64,000 nucleotides of DNA, taken from positions 62,001 to 126,000 of the forward strand of contig JBOEGZ010000012.1 in assembly GCA_050633705.1 (NCBI GenBank). Direction: 5' to 3'. The notes beneath the pieces are model-generated. The model did no database searches, had not been told where the DNA came from, and was given only the letters and a program-made list of their open reading frames with translations. The position numbers and the translations under genes are program-made. Shown here piece by piece: positions 1-8,277 of the stretch. Each line of letters starts with the position of its first letter. Position 1 is the first letter of the stretch. The DNA is from JAJFHI01 sp050633705 (GTDB lineage Bacteria; Pseudomonadota; Alphaproteobacteria; Rhizobiales; Hyphomicrobiaceae).

Positions 1-349
1 GTTGGCCAGCAACCGTTGGAGTTCTCGGAGCACCGAGATACGATTCAAACAGTGTCATAATTGGTTGTAATACGGCCATGCTGGGAACCTGCAATTCCCG
101 ACAACGCTCTTCTAGAATTTCAGCAAGCTCAACATTGATGATGGTGTAGAGAACGATGCCAGGCGCTTGCTCCACCTCCTGTAAAACGCGTTGCAACATC
201 TGTTTGGTTCGAATTAACGGGTGGACATGCTCGATCGCACGCACCTGGCCGTATTGGACCGCGGCGGCTTTTCCGATCGTGGTGAGCGTTTCACCCGTCG
301 CATCAGACACAAGATGAAGGTGAAAGTAACTTGGTAAGTCTTTGGTCAT
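1..349 (-). CDS. ppsR: Pyruvate, phosphate dikinase regulatory protein (partial, N-terminal part)
   Basis: These are the first 116 codons of a DUF299-family protein; the rest lies beyond the left edge. The family is a bifunctional Ser/Thr kinase and phosphate-dependent phosphorylase that inactivates and reactivates pyruvate phosphate dikinase or PEP synthase. The opening FHLHLVSDATGETL just after the start is the family hallmark, followed by a typical LYTIINVELAEILEERC stretch. The nucleotide-binding loop expected further on is not in the window. The start is the ATG at 347-349. The gene is divergent from hemE. An RP001-type gene facing hemE across the origin is the arrangement known from Caulobacter and Rickettsia; that the RP001 homologue is PpsR is from memory. 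Confidence 0.85.
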   Translation of the reverse strand, partial: MTKDLPSYFHLHLVSDATGETLTTIGKAAAVQYGQVRAIEHVHPLIRTKQMLQRVLQEVEQAPGIVLYTIINVELAEILEERCRELQVPSMAVLQPIMTLFESYLGAPRTPTVAGQ

Positions 350-768
350 GTGTGGATGAAAGCTCCAGTTATCCACCGGCCTCAGATGACCGGAGACTTG
401 CTCAAGAACAACATGGCAGATCTCCACAAAGATATGAACATCTCGCGATTTTCTAACAACTTTCGAGCGAGAACCAACCCGCATGTGGAGTGAAACATTG
501 TTTCTGTGCGAACAACAAGACACCCACAACTTATTAGATCTGGTTGTTGCCACATCTTTCTCAGCAATCGACTGAAAGAAAGATATAATTTCGTTCCTAG
601 TGGCCAATGTCGAAGACAACCGCTAGATCTCGTAGTCTGTGTTACCCACAGTGCGCAATGTGCGAAGATCATGGGGACGACTTTGAAATTACCAGCACTC
701 ACAGCGGTAATAATAAGAGTAATAACCTTTTAAATATTTATATTCTTTAAGAAGGGCGCCAGGAGAAC
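350..768. other. oriC: Candidate chromosomal replication origin (oriC)
   Basis: This is a gene-free divergent region between ppsR and hemE, the place where oriC lies in several alphaproteobacteria. Three near-consensus DnaA boxes (consensus TTATCCACA, each with one mismatch) are visible: TCATCCACA on the minus strand at 351-359, TTATCCACC at 369-377 and TTACCCACA at 642-650. Weaker look-alikes occur in between. A strongly AT-rich block at about 705-750, next to hemE, could serve as the unwinding element. Two TTAA motifs at 730-733 and 747-750 are present, but their spacing does not fit a CtrA box. I saw no GANTC methylation site here. The parS sites follow 9-12 kb away, as expected near an origin. 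The call rests on position plus motifs. Confidence 0.6.
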
Positions 769-1839
769 GTGCAAAACTCTGAAACCAATCAGCCAACACC
801 GAAACCCCTGAAACATTTTCTCAAACCGTTTTCAGGGGAAGCCGCATGGCCCCCACCGATTTGGCTCATGCGACAAGCGGGGCGATATCTTCCGGAGTAT
901 CGCGAAGTCCGTGGCACGACCGGCGGTTTCCTCGATTTGTGCTACACACCGAAATTAGCAGCCGAAGTCACACTTCAACCCATTCGTCGCTACGGTTTTG
1001 ACGCTGCAATTTTGTTTTCAGATATCCTCGTCGTGCCGCATGCGCTTGGCCAAGACGTTCGCTTTGTTGAAGGTGAAGGCCCACGATTGGAGCCGATTGC
1101 TAGTGGCGATGAACTGAAAATCCTCGATGTGGATAAGGCTGGTGAGAAGTATGACATCGTTGCCGAAACGGTCGCACGTCTCAGTCAGGACTTGCCGAAA
1201 ACCACTGCTTTAATTGGCTTTTGTGGTGCTCCTTGGACCGTTGCAACTTACATGATCGGTGGCCGTGGATCTCCAGATCAAGCGGCGGCTCGGTTGTTTG
1301 CCTATCGCCAACCGGCCGCTTTTGAAAAGTTGATGGACATCCTCGTCGAATCCTCATCAGATTACCTCCAGCGACAGGTGAGGGCTGGCGCTGAGGTTTT
1401 GCAGATTTTTGATAGTTGGGCTGGAAGCCTGCCAGACAATGAGTTTCAAAAGTGGGTCGTTGCGCCAACAGCCAGGATCGTGGAAACGGTAAAAGCCGCT
1501 CATCCTCACGTTCCAATCATCGGATTTCCCAGAGGCGCTGAAAATCTCAGTTTGCCTTACATTTCCGAGACCGGAGTTGATGGTGTGAGCTGTGATACGT
1601 CGACGTCATTGGCGTTTATGCATGGTCCATTGGCAAAATCTGGTGCAGTGGTGCAAGGCAATCTCGACCCCTTGCTCCTGGTTTCCGGTGGAGCAGCCAT
1701 GAAAAATCGAGTCCGGCATATTCTGGATGCGATGCGCAGTGAAAAATTCATCTTCAATCTCGGACACGGGATTGTGCCACAAACGCCACCCGAGCACGTT
1801 GGAGAACTCGTGGACTTTATTCGCGGTGAAGGAGCCTAA
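769..1839 (+). CDS. hemE: Uroporphyrinogen decarboxylase
   Basis: A 356-residue cytosolic enzyme that decarboxylates the four acetate side chains of uroporphyrinogen III to give coproporphyrinogen III in heme synthesis. The N-terminal signature WLMRQAGRYLPEYRE (about residues 31-45), the FSDILVVP segment with the catalytic aspartate (about residue 85) and the C-terminal NLGHGIVPQTPPEHV are all present, and the length is normal. The start is GTG at 769, preceded by AGGAG at 761-765. The stop codon overlaps the hemJ start region, so hemE and hemJ form one heme operon leading away from the putative origin. Confidence 0.97.
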   Translation: MQNSETNQPTPKPLKHFLKPFSGEAAWPPPIWLMRQAGRYLPEYREVRGTTGGFLDLCYTPKLAAEVTLQPIRRYGFDAAILFSDILVVPHALGQDVRFVEGEGPRLEPIASGDELKILDVDKAGEKYDIVAETVARLSQDLPKTTALIGFCGAPWTVATYMIGGRGSPDQAAARLFAYRQPAAFEKLMDILVESSSDYLQRQVRAGAEVLQIFDSWAGSLPDNEFQKWVVAPTARIVETVKAAHPHVPIIGFPRGAENLSLPYISETGVDGVSCDTSTSLAFMHGPLAKSGAVVQGNLDPLLLVSGGAAMKNRVRHILDAMRSEKFIFNLGHGIVPQTPPEHVGELVDFIRGEGA

Positions 1840-1840
1840 T

Positions 1841-2272
1841 GTGGACATTGCGCTTTGGGTGAAAGCTCTTCATATCGCAGCCGTTATTTCCTGGATGGCA
1901 GGACTGTTTTATCTCCCCCGCCTTTTTGTTCATCATGCTGAGAGGGGAAATCCCGGAAGCGAATTGAGCGAAACCTTTAAAATGATGGAAGAAAAGCTTC
2001 TTGGCATCATTATGCGACCCGCGATGACAGTGACCTGGTTGACGGGGCTCTATCTCGCCTGGTCCATTGATGCCTGGATCGAGGGGTGGTTTCTCATCAA
2101 AGCCCTCATGGTTGTTGCGATGACCGTATTTCACGTGAAATGTGCGTTGTGGGTTAAGGATTTTGCGGCAGATAGCAATGTTCGCTCCGGCAAATATTTC
2201 CGAATAGCCAATGAAGTTCCCACTGTCCTTATGCTTGTTATCGTCCTGATGGTCATCGTCAAACCGTTCTAA
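1841..2272 (+). CDS. hemJ: Protoporphyrinogen oxidase HemJ
   Basis: A 143-residue membrane protein of the HemJ (UPF0093) family, which oxidises protoporphyrinogen IX to protoporphyrin IX in bacteria lacking HemG and HemY. Four hydrophobic segments are visible. The N-terminal HIAAVISWMAGLFYLPRLFV and the LTGLYLAW segment are typical of the family. GTG at 1841 was chosen because the GAAGGAG inside the end of hemE (1828-1834) sits at the right distance and because it gives the family length. A longer upstream in-frame reading is only overlap with hemE. A degenerate parS-like sequence lies within the gene at 2127-2142. Confidence 0.92.
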   Translation: MDIALWVKALHIAAVISWMAGLFYLPRLFVHHAERGNPGSELSETFKMMEEKLLGIIMRPAMTVTWLTGLYLAWSIDAWIEGWFLIKALMVVAMTVFHVKCALWVKDFAADSNVRSGKYFRIANEVPTVLMLVIVLMVIVKPF

Positions 2273-2560
2273 GACGGTTCCCTGATGGCAAAACCGCCCT
2301 TAGTCCCGGCCAGTTCGTCGCACGATATGTTGCTTTTGTTTCTGCAAATTCTCTGCTAGAGTCCCTCTCAAGTTCCAGGGTGCTAATCTCTCCGATTGGC
2401 ACGACATTGGCCTGCAGCTCTAAAATCTGTGATGGCTGATCCTGCGGTTCGTCCCGCACCATTCTATCTCCCACCTTCGTTGGTCGTCCAAACTGCGCGA
2501 CCACTTACAATTCGCGACCAGTCACAATTTACGTGTCGAAAAGCGCCTCCGGAGTTTTCC

Positions 2561-3844
2561 ATGACGGAAGAGATCGTTTCCTCAAAGGAAATGAAGCTTG
2601 AGGATCTCAAGCTCAAATCCCCCACAGAATTGCTAAGCTTTGCTGAAAGCGTTGGTGTTGAGAACGCCAACACGATGCGCAAACAGGAATTGATGTTTGC
2701 GACCCTGAAACAGCTTGCAGCACAAGACACAAACATTGTTGGCACTGGGGTTGTGGAAGTTCTTCAAGACGGCTTTGGTTTTTTGCGCTCACCGGAAGCC
2801 AACTATCTGCCAGGTCCTGACGATATTTACGTGTCGCCCTCCCAGATCCGCCGCTTTGCGTTGAGAACCGGCGACACCGTCGAAGGCGATATTCGCAGTC
2901 CAAAAGATGGTGAACGCTACTTCGCGCTCCTCAAAGTGACCCGCATCAACTTCGAAGAACCGGAAGCTGTAAAGCACAAGGTGCACTTCGATAACCTGAC
3001 GCCGCTTTATCCAACAAGCTGGCTGAAGCTTGAAACCGAAGATCCCACCAAAGACCTTTCACCACGCGTGATCGACATTGTTGCCCCAATGGGTAAAGGG
3101 CAACGTGGTCTGATTGTGGCGCCACCGCGCACCGGTAAAACCGTTCTCTTGCAAAACATTGCCCATTCTATCTCCACAAACCACCCTGAGTGTTACCTGA
3201 TCGTGCTGCTCATTGATGAGCGGCCGGAAGAAGTGACCGATATGCAGCGGTCGGTGAACGGTGAAGTGATCTCATCCACCTTTGATGAGCCACCATCGCG
3301 TCACGTGCAGGTGTCGGAGATGGTTATTGAAAAAGCAAAACGCTTAGTGGAGCACAAGCGCGATGTCGTTATTCTTTTAGATAGTATCACCCGCCTTGGT
3401 CGCGCCTATAACACCGTTGTGCCATCGTCTGGCAAAGTCTTAACGGGTGGTGTTGATTCCAATGCTTTGCAACGTCCAAAACGCTTCTTTGGTGCTGCGC
3501 GTAATATTGAAGAAGGTGGCTCATTGACGATTGTCGCCACGGCCTTGATTGATACTGGCTCGCGTATGGACGAAGTGATCTTTGAAGAATTTAAAGGCAC
3601 AGGTAATTCAGAGATTATTCTCGATCGCAAAGTATCTGATAAGCGGGTGTTCCCAGCCATTGATGTTGCTCGGTCTGGCACACGCAAAGACGAACTTCTT
3701 GTTGGCACAGATACGCTTAAGAAAATTCATGTTCTGCGCCGAATCCTCAACCCAATGGGCGCCATGGACGGCATCGAGTTCTTGATCGATAAACTGAAGT
3801 CGACCAAGAGCAACGATGAATTCTTCGATTCCATGAATACTTAA
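2561..3844 (+). CDS. rho: Transcription termination factor Rho
   Basis: A 427-residue hexameric RNA helicase that terminates transcription. In order: an N-terminal helical domain, an RNA-binding cold-shock-like fold (GVVEVLQDGFGFLRSPEANY), then a RecA-like motor with Walker A APPRTGKT, the ERPEEVTDM segment and Walker B VVILLDSITRLGRAYN. The start is ATG 2561 with GGAG at 2551-2554; an in-frame extension back to 2396 has no ribosome site and does not look like the family. The 288-base leader (2273-2560) after hemJ holds no gene. Rho leaders are often autoregulated, but I see no diagnostic motif here. Confidence 0.97.
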   Translation: MTEEIVSSKEMKLEDLKLKSPTELLSFAESVGVENANTMRKQELMFATLKQLAAQDTNIVGTGVVEVLQDGFGFLRSPEANYLPGPDDIYVSPSQIRRFALRTGDTVEGDIRSPKDGERYFALLKVTRINFEEPEAVKHKVHFDNLTPLYPTSWLKLETEDPTKDLSPRVIDIVAPMGKGQRGLIVAPPRTGKTVLLQNIAHSISTNHPECYLIVLLIDERPEEVTDMQRSVNGEVISSTFDEPPSRHVQVSEMVIEKAKRLVEHKRDVVILLDSITRLGRAYNTVVPSSGKVLTGGVDSNALQRPKRFFGAARNIEEGGSLTIVATALIDTGSRMDEVIFEEFKGTGNSEIILDRKVSDKRVFPAIDVARSGTRKDELLVGTDTLKKIHVLRRILNPMGAMDGIEFLIDKLKSTKSNDEFFDSMNT

Positions 3845-4176
3845 GCGCGCACGTTCAAATATTTCGTCAGCGTGTTTTGGCGCAAATTTAGCTTGAGCGT
3901 TGAAAGGCTGATCGATCCATGTGGCATACGCGAGGATGATCGCGTTGTTGCTTGGTTCAACACTGTTTGTCGCGTTTCATTGCAAGTCTGATCGTCGCTG
4001 TTTTACTTGACAGAACCCGTTAGATTGATTCTGAACCCCTACCTGAACCAATGGCCGCTTAGACGTAGAAACCGACCAGCGGCCTGGTTTAAGTCTAAAT
4101 GGCGGCAGATGACCCGAGGCGGAAATTCGTCGGCCGATTTAATTAAGAAAAACTAATAGTATTTTGGGGACGGCAA
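3845..4176. other. Intergenic region between rho and the broken DUF6602-like gene
   Basis: No gene is supported in this 332-base gap. It holds one long hairpin: AACCA 4046-4050 and GGCCGCT 4053-4059 pair with AGCGGCC 4078-4084 and TGGTT 4085-4089. There is no T-tract after it, so it is not an obvious intrinsic terminator. A TTGACA at about 4009 resembles a -35 box but lacks a convincing -10. The gap marks the left boundary of the accessory patch inserted between rho and mnmE. Confidence 0.4.
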
Positions 4177-5129
4177 ATGCCTGTGAAGCAGAACGTCTAC
4201 AAAGAAATCATGCAGAGTCGAGTATTGGGTGTTTTGGAAACCGCGCGTGCCGCAGGCGGGTTGTCACATAGTGGCTTAAAGGGGCGTGCTCGTGAAATTT
4301 TAGCTGCTGACCATTTTTTCGACCACTCCTTCCAGCTGACGTGAACATTGCCTCGGGGCAAATCATCGAGTGCGCGAGCGGTAGGTTGTCACGCCAGCAC
4401 GACATTATTCTATTTGATGGCTCGATTTTACCACCAATCACCTTTGATGATTCAACTTCCATCTTGCCTATAGAAAGCGTGTTGTACACGATTGAAATCA
4501 AATCTAAGTTGACGCGAACAGAATTGGTAGATGCACATAAAAGTGCCCAAGAGCTTGCTGAATTTAAATATCTCAGCGGAGCAAGTCATCAAAACCTTGT
4601 AGAACAGCAGATTGGTAAACTTGTAAGTGTGATTTTCGCTTTAGAATCAGACTTAAAGCCAAGCGAGCATGGAGAGGTCGCTCGATACAAAGGCGTGTAC
4701 GGCGATGGGGAACCACATCTGAAAGCACTTTGTATCGTGGGTCGAGGCTATTGGTTTGAGTCTGACGGATCATGGGTCAAAGCTGGGTCCAACGGACTGG
4801 ATGAAGTAATCGCATTCATCGGCGGTGTTATGAATACATATAAGCAGATATCCGCGACACGCGGGCTGCAATCACTGGGACACTATATAATCTCCAGCCC
4901 ACCGTCGTTCCAGACTTTCCCAAGCGGTACAAAGCCAACGATAAATGTTGTTTGCGAAAATTGCTGCAATAAGGGTGTGGTCTTCTTCAATAGCGAGACG
5001 ACTGAGAGAAAAGAGTGGCCAGACTGATTTACCTCTCCTCAACCATGCTATAAGTGCGGCGGCCTGTTGACCGCGCCCGCTGGCAAGTATGTCCTTCGCA
5101 ACGGACTGTATGAGCTAACTTCACGGTGA
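4177..5129 (+). pseudogene. DUF6602-like nuclease-fold protein, broken by a frameshift and an in-frame stop
   Basis: Reading from ATG 4177 gives a family-like N terminus (SHSGLKGRAREILAAD) that runs out of frame at a six-T run, 4314-4319, and stops at 4344. The frame one base back carries straight on (RPLLPADVNIASGQII, SRQHDIILFDG, YTIEIKSKL), so one extra T would restore D-H-F-F-R-P-L-L-P. The HDI...IEIKS residues fit a PD-(D/E)XK nuclease fold. A second lesion is TGA at 5025-5027. Beyond it, in the same frame, lies FTSPQPCYKCGG and then LLTAPAGKYVLRNG, ending at 5127-5129. That supplies the second CxxC pair of a zinc ribbon whose first pair, CENC, lies upstream. The two lesions suggest decay or sequencing error. 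The family name is from memory; the function is unknown. Confidence 0.7.
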
Positions 5130-5214
5130 CGAGAATTTCCAGTAATAGGCGTGATAGTCGGTTCCTGGCCCGTTGCTGTCTGTAGGACCGATGACAATTT
5201 CCCCGTTTCAGCGA

Positions 5215-5715
5215 TTACTTCTCGTCTTGTAGTTCAGCCAGAAGCCCGGCCAACAGTTCCATTCCCGCACCCCAACCTTTGTCCATACCGGCGATGGCCT
5301 CACCAAAACAAGCAATTTCAGCATCACTGGCTTCATGTGGCACCCAGGTGAGGCGCATCTTTGTTTGCTCTCCCACCTGATTGAACGTCACCGTTGTGAG
5401 TAGGACGCGCGGCCAGTCCGCCATCATTGGATTGGTAGAAATGTTCCAATCTGCATCACAATTGGAATGCAGCCAGACCAAGCGCTCCGGCGCCACCACC
5501 TCTGTGTACTCAACCCTTTGATAGTTCGAGTTTTCGCCCCACTTCATTTCATTCAGCCAAAGCCCACCAGGTTTGACATCAAGGCGGTGAACAATGGTCT
5601 CGACATTGGGCCCATACCAGCGCGCCAACAATTTCGGATCCGTCCAAGTTTTCCAGACCAGTTCACGTGGCGCATTGAACTCACGCTCGAGGATATACGT
5701 CGGCAAATCACTCAT
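5215..5715 (-). CDS. SRPBCC/AHSA1-domain protein
   Basis: A 166-residue protein of the AHSA1-type START-like (SRPBCC) superfamily, predicted to form a helix-grip pocket for a hydrophobic ligand; its substrate is unknown. The pattern LEREFNAPRELVWKTWTDP, RWYGP and the WVPHEASDAEIACF...MDKGWG C terminus are typical. Its start overlaps the end of the upstream arsR gene by 8 bases, so the two are translationally coupled. This ArsR-AHSA1 pairing is very common and implies that the regulator controls this protein. Start ATG 5713-5715 follows a GAGGAG-like ribosome site. Confidence 0.9.
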   Translation of the reverse strand: MSDLPTYILEREFNAPRELVWKTWTDPKLLARWYGPNVETIVHRLDVKPGGLWLNEMKWGENSNYQRVEYTEVVAPERLVWLHSNCDADWNISTNPMMADWPRVLLTTVTFNQVGEQTKMRLTWVPHEASDAEIACFGEAIAGMDKGWGAGMELLAGLLAELQDEK

Positions 5716-6079
5716 CTCTGGGCTCCTCAGATGGTGCCATTTTCATCTCTTCCAATAAGTCATCCAATTGATCGAAACTCGTGGACCAAAACTGTTTGAA
5801 GTCTTCAAGCCAACCGACAGCGTCCGCCATTGGCGCCGCATTTAAGCGTGCTAGTCGACGCTGCTTGTTTGTTTCGCGCTCAACCAATCCCGCCCGCTCC
5901 AACACTTTCAAATGTTTCGACACTGCGGGTTGGCTCATCTCGAACGGTTGGGCGAGTTCATTCACCGAGGCCTCACCAGATGTCAGCCTGGAGAGAATTG
6001 CCCGTCGTGTCGGATCGGCCAGAGCTGCAAAAATCGCGTCAAGAGATGGACGTGTGGAAGGATGTGGCGATATATTCAT
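5708..6079 (-). CDS. ArsR-family winged-helix repressor
   Basis: A 123-residue DNA-binding repressor. LADPTRRAILSRL near the N terminus, followed by the helix-turn-helix EMSQPAVSKHLKVLERAGLV and a basic wing, is the ArsR signature. No metal-binding ELCV-type cysteine motif is present, so a metal sensor is unlikely. This matches the subgroup paired with AHSA1 proteins. ATG 6077-6079 is chosen over a longer reading because the operator and promoter lie immediately upstream and the usual family start is MNIS...LADPTRR. The mRNA may be leaderless, since no Shine-Dalgarno sequence is visible. Confidence 0.9.
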   Translation of the reverse strand: MNISPHPSTRPSLDAIFAALADPTRRAILSRLTSGEASVNELAQPFEMSQPAVSKHLKVLERAGLVERETNKQRRLARLNAAPMADAVGWLEDFKQFWSTSFDQLDDLLEEMKMAPSEEPRDE

Positions 6080-6115
6080 AACCGAATGGTTATATAATAG
6101 ACCCAAACCTGTCAA
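6077..6115 (-). promoter_or_regulatory. Promoter and operator of the arsR-AHSA1 operon
   Basis: On the minus strand TTGACA (plus 6110-6115) and TATAAC (plus 6089-6094) form a -35/-10 pair 15 bases apart. A perfect inverted repeat, ATAACC-GAAT-GGTTAT (6078-6093), overlaps the -10 and the start codon. An autorepressor bound there would block transcription directly. The link to this ArsR protein is inferred from position. Confidence 0.6.
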
Positions 6116-6164
6116 ACCAAAAAGTTTGGCCGCAAACAGCTGATCCTGACCGACACTAACCGAC

Positions 6165-8204
6165 CTACACCATCCGTCCGGCACTGCGTCGATCTCGCAG
6201 AACGTCTTCCAGAACTTGTGGATCTGTGATCGGTGCAGAGCATTGCGGGCCAAGGCATACGTAGGCTGTTGCTTTGTCACCGGCTGCGGTTTTGCCGACG
6301 AGAGCTGGTGCGCTGAGGTCTGGAGTTGCATCGTCAATGATAAATTGCTGGCTGCCTGGCAGGGACAGAGTGTGCAACATCTCGACCAGGGATTTTCCTC
6401 CCTTTTTATCGGCCCCTACTATGGCAATTTGCTGCGGCGCAATAATTTCCATTGCACCGGCCAAAAGTCCGGCGTGAGCCATAAGATTTTTATTGGCATC
6501 TGAGGCAAAGACTTCGACGATCTTTTCTGCCCTTTCCAGATATGACTGATCTCCGGTTAGTGCTGCGAGGTGGACGAGGTTGGCAACCATCGTTGCGTTG
6601 GCGTTCGGCGTGGCCTCATCTCGGGCATTGCACAGTCGGACAATAACGTCGTCTGTATCTTTGGCCGACATGGCATACCCACCATCGTCTTCGACCCAAT
6701 AGTGCGCCTCTAACACGTCAGACCAGCCGATCGCGGTCTGCAGATAGTTCTTGTCCAAAGTTGCTTCATAGAGGCGAAGGGCGGCCCAAATCATGTTGGC
6801 GTAATCGTTGGCGGTCGCGGGTGCTTTTGCTTGCCCGCTTCGATAGGCGTGGCGCAACCGACCATCGACCTGCATTGACGATTGAACAAATGAAAACGCC
6901 TGTTTCGCGCGATCCAACCATTCCAGTCTTTTGAATACATTCGAGGCCTGCGCCAAAGCGGCAATCATCAAACCGTTCCAGTCCGCAAGGATCTTGTCAT
7001 CCCAACCTGGGCGAACCCGTTCTTCGCGCGCCGATAACAGGCGACCACGCATTTCTTTCAATGTTGCTTCTTCGGCGTTTGTCAGTTGTTCTTGAAGGTC
7101 CAAGCGATTGGGGATGTTCGTCCCCTCCCAATTTCCCTCTTCGGTGATGTCATAAGCAGCACAAAACATCTCGGCATCGATTTCGCCAAGAACCTGATAA
7201 ATCTCTGCCATTGACCAGACGTAAAATTTTCCTTCTTTGCCTTCGCTGTCGGCATCGAGAGAGGCAGCAAAACCACCGCCCTCGCCAATCATTTCCCGCT
7301 CCAGCCAACCAACGGTTTCTTCTATGCGTGTTGCCAGCAATGGATCATGCGTTTCGCGATAGACCTCTGTCATTAAGTCGATCAGCAAGGCGTTGTCGTA
7401 GAGCATCTTCTCAAAATGCGGCACCAACCAACGTTCATCGACTGAGTAGCGCGAAAACCCACCTGCAATATGGTCGTAGATACCGCCATGACAGATATTG
7501 CGGAGTGTGGTTTCAACGGCACCTTGAGCGTCATCGTTTTCATAACGAATACCGCCACGCCAAAGGAGCCAGAAAAAACTCCATTGCGGGAATTTTGGTG
7601 CACCATTGATGCCGCCCTGAACGGGATCAACGGCAGCGGTCATACGCTGGGTAAGATCGCGAAGTGTATCGTCGGTAATTTCAAGAGGGTCAGCGTTCTC
7701 TGATCGATCTTTTAGGGCTGCGGTAATCACAGTGGCATTGTGTAGGACTTTATCGGGGGCTTCGCGATAAATTCGGGCAACATTCTCTAAAACATCAATA
7801 AATGCGGGGCGTTCAAATTTTGCGTGTTTGGGAAAATACGTACCACCAAAAAATGGTTTGCCACTGCTATCAAGGAACATAGTCAGCGGCCACCCCCCTT
7901 GCTCTCCGAGTTGGTGGAGGGCTGCCATATAGATTTGATCAATATCAGGTCGCTCTTCGCGATCGACTTTAATGTTGATGAAATGTTCATTCATGACATC
8001 GGCGGTTGATTGGTCTTCGAAACTTTCGTGGGCCATAACATGGCACCAGTGGCATGCCGCATAACCCACAGAAAGCAGTATTGGCTTGCCTAATCGGCGC
8101 GCTTCATCCAATGCTTCTGGCCCCCATGCCCACCAGTGTACGGGGTTATCACGATGTTGCAGCAAATACGGGCTGGTCTCTTCCGGTAACCGATTTTGAC
8201 TCAT
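6165..8204 (-). CDS. Thioredoxin-domain protein of the DUF255 (YyaL / SPATA20) family
   Basis: A 679-residue protein with an N-terminal DUF255 thioredoxin-like domain followed by a long six-hairpin-like helical domain. It opens with NRLPEETSPYLLQHRDNPVHW and carries the redox pair CHWC in GYAACHWCHVMAHESF (about residues 50-65), then DREERPDIDQIYM and GGWPLTMFL, all standard for the family. The C-terminal half contains FEKMLYDNALL and RDEATPNANATM. The biochemical role is not established. ATG 8202-8204 has GGAG at the proper distance; the upstream in-frame TTG would bury that site. It is divergent from mnmE. Confidence 0.92.
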   Translation of the reverse strand: MSQNRLPEETSPYLLQHRDNPVHWWAWGPEALDEARRLGKPILLSVGYAACHWCHVMAHESFEDQSTADVMNEHFINIKVDREERPDIDQIYMAALHQLGEQGGWPLTMFLDSSGKPFFGGTYFPKHAKFERPAFIDVLENVARIYREAPDKVLHNATVITAALKDRSENADPLEITDDTLRDLTQRMTAAVDPVQGGINGAPKFPQWSFFWLLWRGGIRYENDDAQGAVETTLRNICHGGIYDHIAGGFSRYSVDERWLVPHFEKMLYDNALLIDLMTEVYRETHDPLLATRIEETVGWLEREMIGEGGGFAASLDADSEGKEGKFYVWSMAEIYQVLGEIDAEMFCAAYDITEEGNWEGTNIPNRLDLQEQLTNAEEATLKEMRGRLLSAREERVRPGWDDKILADWNGLMIAALAQASNVFKRLEWLDRAKQAFSFVQSSMQVDGRLRHAYRSGQAKAPATANDYANMIWAALRLYEATLDKNYLQTAIGWSDVLEAHYWVEDDGGYAMSAKDTDDVIVRLCNARDEATPNANATMVANLVHLAALTGDQSYLERAEKIVEVFASDANKNLMAHAGLLAGAMEIIAPQQIAIVGADKKGGKSLVEMLHTLSLPGSQQFIIDDATPDLSAPALVGKTAAGDKATAYVCLGPQCSAPITDPQVLEDVLRDRRSAGRMV

Positions 8205-8277
8205 TATTCGCTCCAATCAAAACAAAGCATTGCAGTTCGGTTCTTGATACGCGAAATCAAGTGTGAGGAGAATTTTT

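Noticed and set aside
5025..5027. TGA in the DUF6602-like gene read as selenocysteine
   Set aside because: No SECIS-like hairpin follows directly, the residue is not a known redox site, and the same gene already carries a frameshift.
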